DNA from: Chitinophaga pinensis | GTDB taxonomy: Bacteria; Bacteroidota; Bacteroidia; UKL13-3 | DNA: 64,000 nucleotides | Direction: 5' to 3' | NCBI GenBank assembly: GCA_945870425.1 | Contig: CAMBSD010000002.1 | Location: forward strand, 124,001-188,000 | Part shown: positions 7,617 through 19,157 of the stretch, piece after piece | How positions within the stretch are numbered: the first letter of the stretch is position 1 | How the letters are laid out: each line of letters opens with the position of its first letter | The notes under the pieces: generated by a model | Databases searched by the model: none | Told to the model about the DNA's origin: nothing | What the model saw: only the letters and a program-made list of their open reading frames with translations | Translations under genes and position numbers: made by a program

Positions 7617-8837
7617 ATGCTTGAAATTAAAGTACCTACCGTTGGAGAATCGATTAGCGAAGTAACCATAGCCCGCTGGAATAAAAAAACAGGTGATTAT
7701 GTGCAGATGGACGAATTGTTATGCGAGCTTGAAAGCGATAAAGCTACCTTTGAGTTAAACGCTGAAAAAGCGGGTGTTTTAACCACTGTGGGTGCCGAAG
7801 GCGATACCATTAAAGTGGGTGATGTGATTTGTAAAATAGACACGGATGCGAAGGCTCCTGAAGGCAAAACAGAAGCACCTAAAGCCGAAACTCAAAATAC
7901 CAAACCAGAAGTTAAGACCAGCCAGCCAGAGGCCAATAAACAAATGCCTGAAGCTAACAAGCCTTATCCTTCGCCTGCTGCGGCCAAAATTTTAGCTGAA
8001 AAAGGTATCGACACTAAGGATGTTAAGGGTACAGGAATTGGTGGACGCATTACCAAAGCAGATGCGCTGCATGCACAACTAAAAACAACTAGCAACGAAA
8101 CTAAATCAAGAAACGAACGCAAAGAAAAAATGACTTCACTGCGTAAAACCGTTTCGAAAAGATTGGTTGCCGTGAAAAATGAAACAGCCATGCTCACCAC
8201 TTTTAACGAAGTGGACATGAAGCCTATCATGGATTTACGCAATCAATATAAAAACCAATTTAAAGAAACCCATGGCGTAAACCTTGGTTTCATGAGCTTC
8301 TTCACCAAGGCTGTTACCGTGGCTTTGAAGCAATTCCCTGCCGTGAACGCTTATATTGATGGAGATGAAATCATCTACCACGACTATTGCGATATATCCA
8401 TAGCTGTAAGTGCCCCTAAAGGCCTTGTGGTGCCTGTGATTAGAAATGCTGAAAGCCTAACATTGGCAGGCATCGAATCAGAAGTGGCTCGTTTGGCAGG
8501 CAGAGCCCGCGACAACAAATTGAGCATTGAAGAAATGACAGGAGGTACTTTCACCATCACCAATGGAGGTGTGTTTGGTAGTATGATGAGTACACCTATT
8601 ATCAATGCCCCACAATCGGCTATTTTGGGTATGCACAATATCATCGAAAGACCTGTGGTTAAAGATGGTCAGATAGTGGCTCGCCCTATGATGTATTTGG
8701 CATTGAGCTACGACCACAGAATTATTGATGGTCGTGAGTCTGTAGGATTTTTGGTAAAAGTAAAACAATGCTTAGAAAACCCTATTCTATTGCTTACCGA
8801 AGGCAACGACCCTAACAAAATGGTCTTGGATTTATAG
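7617..8837 (+). CDS. sucB: 2-oxoglutarate dehydrogenase E2 (dihydrolipoyl succinyltransferase)
   Basis: A 406-residue core subunit of the 2-oxoglutarate dehydrogenase complex, which passes the succinyl group from lipoyl to CoA in the TCA cycle. It has one lipoyl domain (residues 1-75, lipoylated Lys in ESDKATFE), a Pro/Lys/Glu-rich linker, an E3/E1-binding domain ([14 protein letters not shown]...[12 protein letters not shown]), and a catalytic domain with the active-site [11 protein letters not shown] near 365. One lipoyl domain, the length and the ESDKATFEL sequence favour SucB over pyruvate E2. No sucA is adjacent, so E1 must be encoded elsewhere. Confidence 0.95.
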   Translation: MLEIKVPTVGESISEVTIARWNKKTGDYVQMDELLCELESDKATFELNAEKAGVLTTVGAEGDTIKVGDVICKIDTDAKAPEGKTEAPKAETQNTKPEVKTSQPEANKQMPEANKPYPSPAAAKILAEKGIDTKDVKGTGIGGRITKADALHAQLKTTSNETKSRNERKEKMTSLRKTVSKRLVAVKNETAMLTTFNEVDMKPIMDLRNQYKNQFKETHGVNLGFMSFFTKAVTVALKQFPAVNAYIDGDEIIYHDYCDISIAVSAPKGLVVPVIRNAESLTLAGIESEVARLAGRARDNKLSIEEMTGGTFTITNGGVFGSMMSTPIINAPQSAILGMHNIIERPVVKDGQIVARPMMYLALSYDHRIIDGRESVGFLVKVKQCLENPILLLTEGNDPNKMVLDL

Positions 8838-8981
8838 TTGAAACATTCTGCCCTGCCTGCAGTTGATGGTATCCAACAGCTATGACGCTGCGCTAAAAAC
8901 CAATCATAGGCAAAAGAATGGGATTGCAGTATCGTTTGCCACCAGTAATCATGACAAATTGAAGATATTAATATCAGACAT

Positions 8982-9350
8982 ATGAAAACTAAATCAATCA
9001 TTCTTTCGTGGGTTTGCCTCTTGACATTATCTGTAATTCTTTCATCTTTTATAGATAAGAAAACACCCCATAGTTCCAAAACAGAAGAATACGCAATCGT
9101 AGATGTAATGGACAACGGGAAAAAAAAATTTATTCGCGTTACAAAAGATGATGAAGCTTCAACTGAAATAGAATGGAAAAGGGAAAAAACAGATGATCGC
9201 GATGATTACAGACCCATTCTTAAGGTTTTAAATCAATTAAATGAGCAAGGCTATGAAATGCTTAATTGTTCACTTGCCTACGAGAGCTCTGCTCAGGGAA
9301 ATGGAGGAAATCCCAGACAAACCTATTTTATGGTAAGGAAAATTAAGTAA
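8982..9350 (+). CDS. Small exported protein of unknown function
   Basis: A 122-residue protein with a likely signal peptide or N-terminal anchor (residues 1-23, MKTKSIILSWVCLLTLSVIL). The mature part is charged. It has a predicted beta segment (EYAIVDVMDNGKKKFIRVTK) followed by PILKVLNQLNEQGYEMLN and a final YFMVRKIK. This order, with an Asn/Leu-rich helix and GYE, recurs in small uncharacterised Bacteroidota proteins. I cannot name a family. It follows sucB by 144 bases and could have its own promoter. Confidence 0.7.
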   Translation: MKTKSIILSWVCLLTLSVILSSFIDKKTPHSSKTEEYAIVDVMDNGKKKFIRVTKDDEASTEIEWKREKTDDRDDYRPILKVLNQLNEQGYEMLNCSLAYESSAQGNGGNPRQTYFMVRKIK

Positions 9351-9392
9351 CAAATTTTGCTCTAGGTTGATGATGTTACTAACTGCTCCTCT

Positions 9393-9405
9393 GCTAGCGC
9401 GAGCG
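9393..9405. repeat. GCTAGCGCGAGCG repeat fragment
   Basis: A GC-rich fragment in AT-rich surroundings, of the same kind as the element at 9587-9613. The two flank the outer-membrane-protein remnant. Confidence 0.5.
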
Positions 9406-9475
9406 TTGTATGCTGGTATAGGGTGGTTCGCTTGTGCTTTTTTATTAAACACGACACAATTATAAATACAAAGAA

Positions 9476-9583
9476 TCAATTAAACATATAACCTATTCCG
9501 ATATGCGAATTTATTATGTTTTGATTATATTTAACTTCAGTAGTTGGATAGCTATACGAAGCATCTGTAGTGTATGATGGTTT
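9476..9583 (-). pseudogene. 3' remnant of an outer-membrane beta-barrel protein gene
   Basis: Read on the minus strand this stretch gives about 35 codons ending in a stop. The peptide ends ...INSHIGIGYMFN, which has the alternating, aromatic-ended form of a last beta strand of an outer-membrane barrel. There is no start codon; upstream the frame runs into a stop within a GCTAGCG repeat. I read it as the tail of a lost gene. The short length makes chance a real alternative. Confidence 0.4.
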
Positions 9584-9586
9584 CCG

Positions 9587-9613
9587 CACTCGCTAGCGTC
9601 CCGCTAGTGAGCC
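9587..9613. repeat. CGCTAGCG-type dispersed repeat
   Basis: CACTCGCTAGCGTCCCGCTA followed by GTGAGC contains the palindrome CGCTAGCG and an outer inverted CACT/AGTG. It sits at the broken 5' end of the outer-membrane-protein remnant. Confidence 0.5.
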
Positions 9614-9651
9614 TATTGATAAGCCTATGGCTTCTTATATTATTTATCATG

Positions 9652-9723
9652 CGGCCCTGCCAAGAATCGAACTTGGATTTTGAGCTTCGGAAACTCACGC
9701 ACTATCCATTGTACTACAAGGCC
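9652..9723 (-). tRNA. tRNA-Arg (anticodon CCG)
   Basis: A 72-base cloverleaf on the minus strand. The acceptor is GGCCTTG/CAGGGCC with one G-U pair; the anticodon loop is TTCCGAA on a TGAGT/GCTCA stem; the T arm is CCAAG-TTCGATT-CTTGG; the discriminator is G. It reads CGG. CCA is not encoded. It stands apart from the other tRNAs. Confidence 0.92.
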
Positions 9724-9727
9724 TGTT

Positions 9728-9765
9728 GGTTATTTCGTTATTGGGTTAATGGTTATTTCGTTATT
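9728..9765. repeat. Direct repeat GGTTATTTCGTTATT (two copies, 23-base period)
   Basis: Copies lie at 9728-9742 and 9751-9765, right beside the 5' end of tRNA-Arg. The same GTTATTTCGTTA core occurs in the spacer between two tRNAs at 22645-22656. Confidence 0.75.
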
Positions 9766-9831
9766 CATTATTGCGTTAAATGGCTACTGCGTAAATTAAT
9801 AGCAACTATACTGTAACAGTTACACCTCACA

Positions 9832-9872
9832 AAATAAAAAGTCGGTTGACATTTATGCCTAACCGACTTTTT
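9832..9872 (-). terminator. Terminator of the tuf-rpoC operon
   Basis: Arms AAAAAGTCGGTT (9836-9847) and AACCGACTTTTT (9861-9872) form a 12-bp stem with T-rich sequence on both sides, 25 bases past the rpoC stop. The symmetry allows action in both directions. Confidence 0.9.
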
Positions 9873-9896
9873 AAATTTTATAGTTTTAACTAATTA

Positions 9897-12800
9897 TTAT
9901 TCGCCTTTTGAAGCAGCTAGTGCATCAAATTCTTCTTTCGAACCAACTATTAGTTTTTCGTACTCACGCATACCTGTACCTGCAGGAATTAAATGTCCAA
10001 CGATAACGTTTTCTTTTAATCCCATCATGTGATCTACTTTGCCTGAAATAGCAGCTTCGTTCAACACTTTGGTAGTTTCCTGGAATGACGCGGCACTCAT
10101 AAAGCTTTGTGTACCCAAACTTGCTTTGGTAATACCCATGATAACTTGAACGGCAGTTGCTGATTCAGCATCGCGCACTTCAACTAATTTCATGTCTTTA
10201 CGTTTTAACATTGAGTTCTCGTCACGTAATTTACGTAAGCTTATAATCTGACCAGGTTTAACATTGGTTGAGTCACCAGACTCTAAAACTACTTTCTTAT
10301 CAAAGATCCAATCGTTGGTGTCTTTGAAAGTATAACGATCTACGTTTTCACCTTCTAGTAATAAGGTATCTCCTGGATCAATTACTTCCAATTTACTCAT
10401 CATCTGACGGGTAATTACCTCGATATGCTTATCAGAGATTTTTACACCTTGCAAACGATACACCTCTTGGATACCATTTAAGATATAACGTTGAACAGCT
10501 TGTGGCCCTTCAATACGTAAGATATCTTGAGGTGATATAGAACCATCACTTAATGATGAACCTGCTTTTACGAAGTCATTTTCTTGAACAAGTATATGTT
10601 TAGAAAGTGGCACCATGTATTTTTTAACCTCAGCATCTTTTGATGTGATTACTATTTCGCGGTTACCACGTTTGATACCACCAAATGTAACTACACCATC
10701 AATCTCGGTAACAACAGCAGGGTTTGAAGGATTACGTGCTTCGAATAACTCGGTAACACGTGGTAAACCTCCTGTGATATCTCGGGTTTTACCAACCACA
10801 CGAGGAATCTTAACTAAGATACCACCCGCAGTTAATTCAGCACCCTCTTCAACCACGATATGCGCACCCACTGGTAAATTGTATTCTTTCTGTGGTGCAC
10901 CTTTTTTGTCAACCATAATAATGGATGCAATCTTGGTTTTATCTTTACTTTCAATAACTACTTTCTCGCGGTGACCAGTTTGCTCATCACTTTCGTCCTT
11001 GTAGGTAATGTTCTCGATTAAACTTTCGAACTTAACCTTACCAGGCTGCTCGCAAAGGATTACCGCATTGTATGGATCCCAACTACAAATAGCATCTCCT
11101 TTGGCAATTTTCTGACCGTCTTTAACAACCAAATGCGCACCGTAAGGAATGTTTATAGCCATGATAGGGTTACGAGTAACCTCATCCAAAATTCTTATCT
11201 CACCTTGACGACCTAAAACAGTATCCACTTTCACACCATCTATTTCGCTCTTCACTGTTCTAATCTCTTCAAATTCTAATATACCAGCGAATTTAGCAGT
11301 CATCTTGCTTTCAGTAGCAATGTTTGATGCCGCACCACCCACGTGGAATGTACGAAGTGTTAACTGTGTACCTGGCTCTCCGATTGACTGCGCTGCAATT
11401 ACACCCACAGAGTCACCTCTCTGAGCTAAGCGGCCTGTAGCCAAGTTTCTTCCATAACATTTTGCACAAACACCAATCTTAGCTTCGCAAGTTAATGCCG
11501 AACGAATCTCCATGATTTCAATTGGAGATGCTTCTATTTTATGAGCAATTTTCTCAACGATTAACTCACCTGATTTGCAATATAATTCTCCTGTTAATGG
11601 ATCATAAACATCATGCAAGCTTGTACGACCCAAAATACGTTCGAATAATGGCTCAACAACTTCTTCATTATCTTTAAGAGCTGAAATTGGAATACCACGA
11701 AGGGTTCCACAATCTTGCTCGTTAATTACCACATCTTGTGCTACGTCATGTAACCTACGTGTTAAGTAACCCGCATCCGCAGTTTTCAAAGCGGTATCGG
11801 CCAAACCTTTACGCGCACCGTGGGTAGAGATAAAGTATTCGATAACGGATAGTCCTTCACGGAAGTTCGATAAAATTGGATTCTCGATGATCTCTCCGGT
11901 TCCACCCACAAGATTTTTTTGTGGTTTTGCCATCAATCCCCTCATACCACCCAACTGACGAATTTGCTCTTTACTACCACGCGCTCCAGAATCCAACATC
12001 ATATAAACGGGATTAAATCCTTGTTGATCTTCACGTAATTGTTTTAATAATGTATCGGCTAACTTATTGTTAACACGTGTCCAAACGTCAATTACTTGGT
12101 TATAACGCTCGTTGTTGGTGATGAAACCTTGCTCGTAGTTGCTACGAATTTCATCAACTTCAGCTTGAGCAGCATTTACAAATTTTGCTTTTTCATCAGG
12201 AATTTTAACATAACTTAAGTTAAATGATAAACCTCCTTTGAAAGCGGCTTGGTATCCTAATTCTTTGATAGCATCAAGGAACTTAGCACATTTATCCATA
12301 CCACAAACAGTGACTACTTCACCGATGATATCACGTAAGTTTTTCTTAGTTAAGATATCGTTGATATAGCCAAACTCTTCAGGTACCACAAGATTGAATA
12401 AAATCCTACCCATTGTAGTATCGATGATTTTGCTTACCAATACATCATCTTCCATCACATTCACACGGCATTTAACGCTAGCGTGCATGTGCACTCTACC
12501 TTCGTTGTAAGCAATAATTGCTTCTTCTGAAGAATAGAAATGTAAGCCTTCACCTTTGATTGGGTATTCTTCAGTGTGTTTGCGTTGTTTGGTGATGTAG
12601 TACAATCCCAAAACCATGTCTTGAGAAGGTACTGCAATAGGAGCACCATTAGCAGGGTTCAAAATATTATGCGGTGCAAGCATCAATAACTGAGCTTCCA
12701 AAATAGCTGCATTTCCAAGTGGAACGTGAACAGCCATCTGATCACCGTCAAAATCCGCATTAAAACCTGTACACACCAAAGGATGTAACTGAATAGCTTT

Positions 12801-14174
12801 TCCTTCGATTAATTTTGGTTGAAATGCTTGAATACCTAATCTATGTAGTGTAGGAGCACGGTTAAGTAAAATAGGATGTCCTTTTAAAATGTTTTCTAAA
12901 ATATCCCAAATCACCGGTTCTTTTCTATCAACTAATTTCTTAGCGGATTTAACCGTTTTAACAATACCACGCTCTAATAATTTACGAATAACAAATGGCT
13001 TGAATAACTCCGCAGCCATGTTTTTAGGAATACCACACTCGTGTAATTTCAATTGTGGTCCTACAACAATTACCGAACGACCAGAATAATCAACACGCTT
13101 ACCTAATAAGTTTTGACGGAAACGTCCTTGTTTACCTTTTAGCATATCGCTTAAAGATTTCAAAGGACGGTTACCTTCAGTTTTAACAGCACTTACTCTT
13201 CTTGTGTTATCAAAAAGTGAATCTACTGCTTCTTGTAACATACGTTTTTCGTTACGTAAGATTACTTCAGGTGCTTTGATTTCCATCAAACGCTTCAAAC
13301 GGTTGTTACGGATAATAACGCGTCTGTATAAATCGTTCAAATCAGAAGTAGCAAAACGGCCACCTTCTAATGGAACTAAAGGACGTAATTCTGGTGGAAT
13401 AACCGGAAGGATTTTAACCACCATCCACTCTGGACGGTTTTCGCCACGCTCTTGAGCGTTTCTGAATCCTTCGATTACTTTCAAACGCTTCAATGCTTCG
13501 TTTTTACGTTGTTGGCTGGTTTCGTTGCTAGCCTTGTTACGTAAATCGAAAGATAAAGCATCTAAATCAATTCTAGATAACATGAACCATAAAGCATCAC
13601 CACCCATTTTAGCGATGAATTTTTTAGGATCGTTATCATCTAACATTTGGTTATCCTTTGGTAACGAATCAAGAATATCTAAATACTCTTCTTCAGTTAA
13701 CAAATCATTGATAATAACTCCATCTGAATCTTTGATACCTGGTTGACAAACTATATAACGCTCATAGTAAACCACCATATCAAGTTTCTTAGTAGGCACG
13801 CCTAATAAGTAACCAATTTTGTTTGGCAATGAACGGAAGTACCAAATATGAGCAACAGGAACGATCAAGTTGATATGTCCCATACGCTCTCTACGCACTT
13901 TCTTTTCAGTAACTTCCACACCACATCTATCGCACACGATGCCTTTGTAGCGAATGCGTTTGTATTTACCGCAATGACATTCGTAATCCTTTATAGGGCC
14001 AAAAATACGCTCACAGAACAATCCACCCATTTCTGGTTTGAATGATCTGTAGTTGATAGTTTCAGGCTTTGTTACCTCACCAAAAGAACGTTGTAAAGTT
14101 GACTCTGGAGAAGCCAAACCAATACGAATCTTGGTAAAGTTACTTTTTAATTTCTGATCTTTTTTTATTGACAT
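9897..14174 (-). CDS. rpoC: DNA-directed RNA polymerase subunit beta'
   Basis: A 1425-residue catalytic subunit of RNA polymerase. Visible landmarks: the N-terminal zinc ribbon (CHCGKY...CDRCGV, residues about 66-85), the Mg-binding NADFDGDQM near 470, the bridge-helix/trigger-loop region ([20 protein letters not shown]), the second zinc site ([14 protein letters not shown] near 898) and [18 protein letters not shown]. Length is normal for Bacteroidota. It is the last gene of the operon, 84 bases after rpoB, with a stem-loop in that gap and a strong terminator behind. Confidence 0.98.
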   Translation of the reverse strand: MSIKKDQKLKSNFTKIRIGLASPESTLQRSFGEVTKPETINYRSFKPEMGGLFCERIFGPIKDYECHCGKYKRIRYKGIVCDRCGVEVTEKKVRRERMGHINLIVPVAHIWYFRSLPNKIGYLLGVPTKKLDMVVYYERYIVCQPGIKDSDGVIINDLLTEEEYLDILDSLPKDNQMLDDNDPKKFIAKMGGDALWFMLSRIDLDALSFDLRNKASNETSQQRKNEALKRLKVIEGFRNAQERGENRPEWMVVKILPVIPPELRPLVPLEGGRFATSDLNDLYRRVIIRNNRLKRLMEIKAPEVILRNEKRMLQEAVDSLFDNTRRVSAVKTEGNRPLKSLSDMLKGKQGRFRQNLLGKRVDYSGRSVIVVGPQLKLHECGIPKNMAAELFKPFVIRKLLERGIVKTVKSAKKLVDRKEPVIWDILENILKGHPILLNRAPTLHRLGIQAFQPKLIEGKAIQLHPLVCTGFNADFDGDQMAVHVPLGNAAILEAQLLMLAPHNILNPANGAPIAVPSQDMVLGLYYITKQRKHTEEYPIKGEGLHFYSSEEAIIAYNEGRVHMHASVKCRVNVMEDDVLVSKIIDTTMGRILFNLVVPEEFGYINDILTKKNLRDIIGEVVTVCGMDKCAKFLDAIKELGYQAAFKGGLSFNLSYVKIPDEKAKFVNAAQAEVDEIRSNYEQGFITNNERYNQVIDVWTRVNNKLADTLLKQLREDQQGFNPVYMMLDSGARGSKEQIRQLGGMRGLMAKPQKNLVGGTGEIIENPILSNFREGLSVIEYFISTHGARKGLADTALKTADAGYLTRRLHDVAQDVVINEQDCGTLRGIPISALKDNEEVVEPLFERILGRTSLHDVYDPLTGELYCKSGELIVEKIAHKIEASPIEIMEIRSALTCEAKIGVCAKCYGRNLATGRLAQRGDSVGVIAAQSIGEPGTQLTLRTFHVGGAASNIATESKMTAKFAGILEFEEIRTVKSEIDGVKVDTVLGRQGEIRILDEVTRNPIMAINIPYGAHLVVKDGQKIAKGDAICSWDPYNAVILCEQPGKVKFESLIENITYKDESDEQTGHREKVVIESKDKTKIASIIMVDKKGAPQKEYNLPVGAHIVVEEGAELTAGGILVKIPRVVGKTRDITGGLPRVTELFEARNPSNPAVVTEIDGVVTFGGIKRGNREIVITSKDAEVKKYMVPLSKHILVQENDFVKAGSSLSDGSISPQDILRIEGPQAVQRYILNGIQEVYRLQGVKISDKHIEVITRQMMSKLEVIDPGDTLLLEGENVDRYTFKDTNDWIFDKKVVLESGDSTNVKPGQIISLRKLRDENSMLKRKDMKLVEVRDAESATAVQVIMGITKASLGTQSFMSAASFQETTKVLNEAAISGKVDHMMGLKENVIVGHLIPAGTGMREYEKLIVGSKEEFDALAASKGE

Positions 14175-14212
14175 TTTTTCAATTTAAGAATGTGAGAATT
14201 TGAAAATTTGAA

Positions 14213-14246
14213 AATGTGTGTACATGAATTTTCAGGTACACACATT
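14213..14246 (-). other. Stem-loop in the rpoB-rpoC gap
   Basis: Arms AATGTGTGTAC (14213-14223) and GTACACACATT (14236-14246) pair perfectly over 11 bp around a 12-base loop. No T-tract follows, so it is not a standard terminator. Between it and rpoC lies a run of TTTTCAAATT-type units, a motif also found at 49988-50013 behind secA. Confidence 0.75.
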
Positions 14247-14258
14247 CACACATTAAAT

Positions 14259-17200
14259 TTATTCTAAGGTTAAATCTAAACCTAAGCCCCTTAACTCATG
14301 AACCAATACATTGAATGATTCAGGAATACCAGGTTGAGGTAAATTATCACCTTTAACAATAGCCTCATAAGTTTTAGCTCTACCGATAATATCATCCGAC
14401 TTAATGGTTAATATTTCTTGTAGAATGTTAGATGCACCGTATGCTTCAAGTGCCCAAACCTCCATCTCACCAAAACGCTGACCTCCAAATTGAGCTTTAC
14501 CACCCAATGGCTGTTGTGTAATCAATGAGTATGGTCCGATTGAACGTGCATGCATCTTATCATCAACCATGTGACCTAATTTAATCATATAAATTACTCC
14601 CACAGTGGTTGGCTGATCGAAACGCTCGCCTGACAATCCATTGTATAAATAAGTCTTACCCCAATCAGGAATACCAGCTTCGCGTGTATACTTTAATACA
14701 TCATCGTCACTCGCTCCATCAAAAATTGGCGTAGCAAATTTTACTCCTAATTCTTTAGCTGCCCAACCTAAAACAGTTTCGTAAATCTGTCCTAAGTTCA
14801 TACGTGATGGAACACCTAGCGGGTTCAATACGATATCTACTGGTGTTCCATCTTCCATAAATGGTAAGTTTTCTTCACGCTCAATACGCGCAACAATACC
14901 TTTATTTCCGTGGCGACCAGCCATCTTATCCCCTACTTTCAATTTACGTTTTTGAGCAACATAAACTTTGGCTAATTTCAATATACCTGTTGGTAATTCA
15001 TCGCCTACGCTTACTGCAAACTCTTTGCGTTTGAAAGCAGCTATTTCTTGGTTCAATCTGTTTTTGTAGTTACCCAAAATCAAACGAATTACTTCGTTTT
15101 TCTCTGAATCAGTTGTCCAATTAGTAGCATTAACATTGGTGTAATCAACATCGTTCAAGTTTTTCATAGTGAACTTGGTTCCTTTAGGAATCATTTCTTC
15201 ACCATAAACATTTAATACACCTTGAGATGTTTTACCTGATAGAATACCAAACAACTTCTCTACTAAAATATCTTTAATTGCTTTAGAATGTTTGTCGTGT
15301 TCTGCAGAAAGTTTTGCAATTTTTGTTTTCTCGTCTGCACGAGAAGATTTCTCTTTCTTAGCACGAGCAAATAATTTTTTATCAATTACAATTCCTCCAG
15401 ATGAAGGACCTGCTTTCAACGAAGCATCTTTCACATCACCCGCTTTGTCACCAAAGATAGCACGTAATAGTTTTTCTTCAGGAGAAGGCTCAGTTTCACC
15501 CTTAGGTGTGATTTTACCAATTAAGATATCACCCTCACCTATTTCACATCCTACACGAATCAATCCGTTTTCATCCAAGTTTTTAGTAGCATCTTCACTA
15601 ACATTCGGAATATCGTTTGTTAATTCTTCTTCTCCACGTTTTGTATCACGAACCTCAAGTTCGTATTCAGTTACGTGTAATGAAGTAAAGATATCTTCTT
15701 TCGCTACTTTTTCGCTGATAACAATCGCATCCTCGAAGTTATATCCTTGCCAAGGCATGAATGCTACTTTCAAGTTACGTCCGATTGCTAATTCGCCACC
15801 TTGTGTTGCATATCCTTCACACATCACCTGACCTTTGGTCACTTTAGTACCTTTTTTAACAATTGGTCTTAAGTTAACACAAGTATTTTGGTTGGTTCTG
15901 CGGAATTTTATAATATCATACGTTTTGGTATCAGTTCCAAAGCTGATTAATTTATCAGTTTCAGTTTGCTCGTAACGAACACGTATTTCTTTTGCATCAA
16001 CATATTCGACAACACCATTGCCTTCAGCTACAATTAAATTGCGGCTATCGCGTGCAACACGACCCTCAAGACCTGTACCCACAACTGGAGCTTCTGGTCT
16101 TAATAGAGGTACTGCTTGACGTTGCATGTTCGATCCCATCAAGGCACGATTCGCATCGTTATGCTCTAGGAAAGGAATCAATGAAGCTGCTATCGATACA
16201 ATTTGATTTGGAGCAATATCCATGAAATCAATTTTGTCTGGCTCAAGCATCGGAAAGTCACCTTCGTATCTAGCTTTTACTCTTGTATCAACAAAATTTC
16301 CTTCTTCATCATAAATCGCATTCGACTGTGCAATCGTTTTTCCTTCTTCATCTTCAGCACTAAGGTAAGTAACAGTTTCGTTGATAGAAACTTTACCATT
16401 TACCACTTTACGGTAAGGAGTTTCAATGAAACCCATTCCATTGATTTTTGCATGCACACAAAGTGAAGAAATCAAACCAATATTTGGACCCTCTGGTGTT
16501 TCAATTGTACATAAACGACCGTAGTGGGTATAATGTACGTCACGCACCTCGAAACCTGCTCTCTCACGAGAAAGACCGCCTGGCCCAAGAGCAGACATTC
16601 TTCTTTTGTGAGTAATCTCTGCCAATGGATTGGTTTGATCCATAAATTGAGATAACTGATTGGTTCCAAAGAATGAATTGATTACAGAAGATAAAGTCTT
16701 AGCATTAATCAAATCTGCTGGAGTAAACACCTCGTTGTCGCGGATGTTCATACGCTCACGAATTGTACGTGCCATACGAGCCAAACCAACACCAAACTGA
16801 GAATACAATTGCTCGCCAACTGTACGAACACGTCTGTTACTCAAGTGATCAATATCATCCACATCTGCACGTGAATTAGCTAATTCAATTAGATATTTTA
16901 TGATTGAAACAATATCATCTTTGCTAAGAACGCGAACGTCCATGCCTTCAGATTTGTTCAATTTTCTATTAATACGGTATCTACCAACTTCTCCCAAATC
17001 GTAACGTTTGTCAGAGAAGAATAATTTTTCGATTACACCTTTTGCGGTTTCTTCATCAGGTGGATCTGCATTCCTCAACTGACGATAGATATGCTCATGT
17101 GCTTCTTTTGCACTGTTTGATGTATCTTTTTGTAAAGTATTTAAGATGGTAGCAAATTCACTGTGATTTGATTCATTCTTATGAAGGATAATGGCTTTCA

Positions 17201-18074
17201 CTTCAGCTTCAAGAATCATATCAATATGCTCTTCTTCCAGGGTGGTATCACGCTCGATAATAACTTCGTTACGCTCGATAGAAACAACCTCTCCAGTATC
17301 CTCATCAACGAAATCTTCAAACCAAGTGCGAAGCACCCTAGCCGCTAATTTACGTCCAAGAACTTTTTTCAAACCTGCTTTGCTTACCTTAACCTCTTCA
17401 GCCAAATCAAATAAATTCAAAATATCTTTATCTGATTCGAAACCGATGGCACGAAGCAATGTAGTTACTGGAAACTTCTTTTTACGATCGATATAAGCAT
17501 ACATTACGTTGTTTACATCTGTTGCAAATTCTATCCAGCTACCTTTAAAAGGAATAACACGCGCTGAATACAATTTAGTACCATTGGTATGGTACGATTG
17601 ACCAAAGAAAACACCAGGAGAACGATGTAACTGAGATACAATAACACGTTCAGCACCATTAATACAGAAAGTACCACTTGGTGTCATGTAAGGAATTGTA
17701 CCTAAATAAACATCCTGAACGATGGTTTGAAAATCTTCATGCTCAGGGTCGTTACAACTAAGTTTTAATTTGGCTTTTAATGGAATTGAGTATGTCAATC
17801 CACGTTCGATGCACTCTTCGATCGAGTAGCGTGGCGGATCAACGAAGTAATCAAGAAACTCTAAAGTAAAAATATTTCTTGTATCACTAATTGGGAAGTT
17901 TTCCATAAACACCTTGTAAAGACCCTCATTCGAGCGACTTTCAGAGGTAGTGTCTAACTGAAAAAATTCTTTAAAAGATTGTAATTGAACATCCAAAAAA
18001 TCAGGATAATCAATCACTTGTTTTACTGAAGCAAAGGAAATCCTTCCTTCGGGAGTTATATTTTTATTGGCCAA
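14259..18074 (-). CDS. rpoB: DNA-directed RNA polymerase subunit beta
   Basis: A 1271-residue RNA polymerase subunit. The rifampicin region near residues 470-505 reads [13 protein letters not shown] then [20 protein letters not shown]. The positions most often mutated in resistant strains (Q513, D516, H526, S531 in E. coli numbering) carry the sensitive residues. Also visible are the conserved [12 protein letters not shown], the [12 protein letters not shown] block and the C-terminal [12 protein letters not shown] and [26 protein letters not shown] region (quoted in parts). It follows rplL by 110 bases, a gap with a hairpin. Confidence 0.98.
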   Translation of the reverse strand: MANKNITPEGRISFASVKQVIDYPDFLDVQLQSFKEFFQLDTTSESRSNEGLYKVFMENFPISDTRNIFTLEFLDYFVDPPRYSIEECIERGLTYSIPLKAKLKLSCNDPEHEDFQTIVQDVYLGTIPYMTPSGTFCINGAERVIVSQLHRSPGVFFGQSYHTNGTKLYSARVIPFKGSWIEFATDVNNVMYAYIDRKKKFPVTTLLRAIGFESDKDILNLFDLAEEVKVSKAGLKKVLGRKLAARVLRTWFEDFVDEDTGEVVSIERNEVIIERDTTLEEEHIDMILEAEVKAIILHKNESNHSEFATILNTLQKDTSNSAKEAHEHIYRQLRNADPPDEETAKGVIEKLFFSDKRYDLGEVGRYRINRKLNKSEGMDVRVLSKDDIVSIIKYLIELANSRADVDDIDHLSNRRVRTVGEQLYSQFGVGLARMARTIRERMNIRDNEVFTPADLINAKTLSSVINSFFGTNQLSQFMDQTNPLAEITHKRRMSALGPGGLSRERAGFEVRDVHYTHYGRLCTIETPEGPNIGLISSLCVHAKINGMGFIETPYRKVVNGKVSINETVTYLSAEDEEGKTIAQSNAIYDEEGNFVDTRVKARYEGDFPMLEPDKIDFMDIAPNQIVSIAASLIPFLEHNDANRALMGSNMQRQAVPLLRPEAPVVGTGLEGRVARDSRNLIVAEGNGVVEYVDAKEIRVRYEQTETDKLISFGTDTKTYDIIKFRRTNQNTCVNLRPIVKKGTKVTKGQVMCEGYATQGGELAIGRNLKVAFMPWQGYNFEDAIVISEKVAKEDIFTSLHVTEYELEVRDTKRGEEELTNDIPNVSEDATKNLDENGLIRVGCEIGEGDILIGKITPKGETEPSPEEKLLRAIFGDKAGDVKDASLKAGPSSGGIVIDKKLFARAKKEKSSRADEKTKIAKLSAEHDKHSKAIKDILVEKLFGILSGKTSQGVLNVYGEEMIPKGTKFTMKNLNDVDYTNVNATNWTTDSEKNEVIRLILGNYKNRLNQEIAAFKRKEFAVSVGDELPTGILKLAKVYVAQKRKLKVGDKMAGRHGNKGIVARIEREENLPFMEDGTPVDIVLNPLGVPSRMNLGQIYETVLGWAAKELGVKFATPIFDGASDDDVLKYTREAGIPDWGKTYLYNGLSGERFDQPTTVGVIYMIKLGHMVDDKMHARSIGPYSLITQQPLGGKAQFGGQRFGEMEVWALEAYGASNILQEILTIKSDDIIGRAKTYEAIVKGDNLPQPGIPESFNVLVHELRGLGLDLTLE

Positions 18075-18135
18075 TGTAATATTTTTTTTAAAAGTGAATT
18101 GGAGTTAATAACTCAATAGGTATAAACAGCAAATA

Positions 18136-18158
18136 GACCCACGGCATAGGCCGGGGTC
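18136..18158 (-). other. Hairpin in the rplL-rpoB gap
   Basis: On the minus strand GACCC-C-GGC-CTAT-GCC-GT-GGGTC folds into an 8-bp stem with a small internal loop. It is GC-rich in an AT-rich gap and lacks a T-tract. The position matches the attenuator/processing region between rplL and rpoB of E. coli; a similar role is inference. Confidence 0.6.
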
Positions 18159-18184
18159 AAATTACGTTTCGTGCTCTGAATGAA

Positions 18185-18562
18185 TTACTTCAATTCGATT
18201 TCAGCACCAGCTTCCTCAAGCTTAGCTTTTAAAGTGTTAGCTTCATCTTTGCTAACGCCTTCTTTAACTGGCTTAGGTGCACCGTCTACAAGTTCTTTAG
18301 CTTCTTTTAATCCAAGACCAGTTAAGTCTTTAACTAATTTCACTACATTTAATTTTGCAGCACCTGCATTTTTAAGAATTACATCAAAAGATGTTTGTTC
18401 TTCAGCAGCAGGAGCAGCTGCACCAGCAGGAGCAGCAGCAACAGCTACAGCTGCAGCAGCAGGCTCTATACCGTACTCGTCTTTTAAAATTTGAGCTAAC
18501 TCATTTACTTCTTTTACTGATAAGTTTACCAACTGCTCAGCAAACGCTTTTAAATCTGCCAT
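18185..18562 (-). CDS. rplL: 50S ribosomal protein L7/L12
   Basis: A 125-residue ribosomal stalk protein that recruits translation GTPases. It shows the N-terminal dimerisation domain ([19 protein letters not shown]), an alanine-rich hinge (residues about 35-50, [10 protein letters not shown]) and the C-terminal factor-binding domain ([37 protein letters not shown]). It lies 51 bases after rplJ. Confidence 0.98.
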   Translation of the reverse strand: MADLKAFAEQLVNLSVKEVNELAQILKDEYGIEPAAAAVAVAAAPAGAAAPAAEEQTSFDVILKNAGAAKLNVVKLVKDLTGLGLKEAKELVDGAPKPVKEGVSKDEANTLKAKLEEAGAEIELK

Positions 18563-18613
18563 TTGTAATTTAAATTTAAATTGTTATTAATTATTGATTT
18601 GTTTTTATTTTTA

Positions 18614-19144
18614 TTATTCAGGTTTCTCAGATAATGTTTTAACAATACCTGCCAGTTTATTACCGCCCGATTGAAGTGCGCTAATAACATTTTGAGCTGG
18701 AGATTGCAACAATCCGATGATTTCACCGATAAGCTCATTTTTAGTTTTAAGTGCTATCAATGCGTCTAATTGGTCATCGCCTATAAATGCATCAGTATCA
18801 ATCAATGCACCTTTTAAATATGGCTTAGGATCACCTTTAGTGCCTTTACGGAAATCTTTGATAGCTTTTGCTGGAGCCTTCATATCAGCACTAAACATTA
18901 GAGCTGTATTTCCAACAAGGGTATCTGCTAAGCCTCCGAAATTACGACCACTTTTTTCCATTGCTTTTTCAATCAAGGTATTTTTTGCCATTTGCATTTC
19001 GATACCTTCTTTAAAAAGTAAACGTCTTAAGTCGCTTGTTCTTTTTGCATTCAAACTTGCGATATCAGTGATATAAACATTTTGATATTCAGCAAATTTT
19101 TCAGACAACTGATTTATTACTTGTGATTTTTGATCTTTATTCAT
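18614..19144 (-). CDS. rplJ: 50S ribosomal protein L10
   Basis: A 176-residue ribosomal stalk base protein. The N-terminal rRNA-binding domain has KRTSDLRRLLFKEG and KNTLIEKAM. The C-terminal helix that binds L12 dimers is shorter and less regular than in E. coli. It starts only 13 bases after rplA. In E. coli the L10-L12 complex represses its own leader; such a leader would have to lie within the end of rplA here. Confidence 0.96.
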   Translation of the reverse strand: MNKDQKSQVINQLSEKFAEYQNVYITDIASLNAKRTSDLRRLLFKEGIEMQMAKNTLIEKAMEKSGRNFGGLADTLVGNTALMFSADMKAPAKAIKDFRKGTKGDPKPYLKGALIDTDAFIGDDQLDALIALKTKNELIGEIIGLLQSPAQNVISALQSGGNKLAGIVKTLSEKPE

Positions 19145-19157
19145 AACGCCCCTTTAA

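Noticed and set aside
15292-15831. 179-codon plus-strand frame inside rpoB, and similar Ser/Pro-rich frames inside rpoC, clpB, alaS and the giant surface gene
   Set aside because: Shadows of real genes on the opposite strand, with the typical composition of reverse-strand frames.
18180-18494. Ala/Ser-rich plus-strand frame over rplL
   Set aside because: Produced by the alanine-rich hinge of L7/L12 on the other strand.
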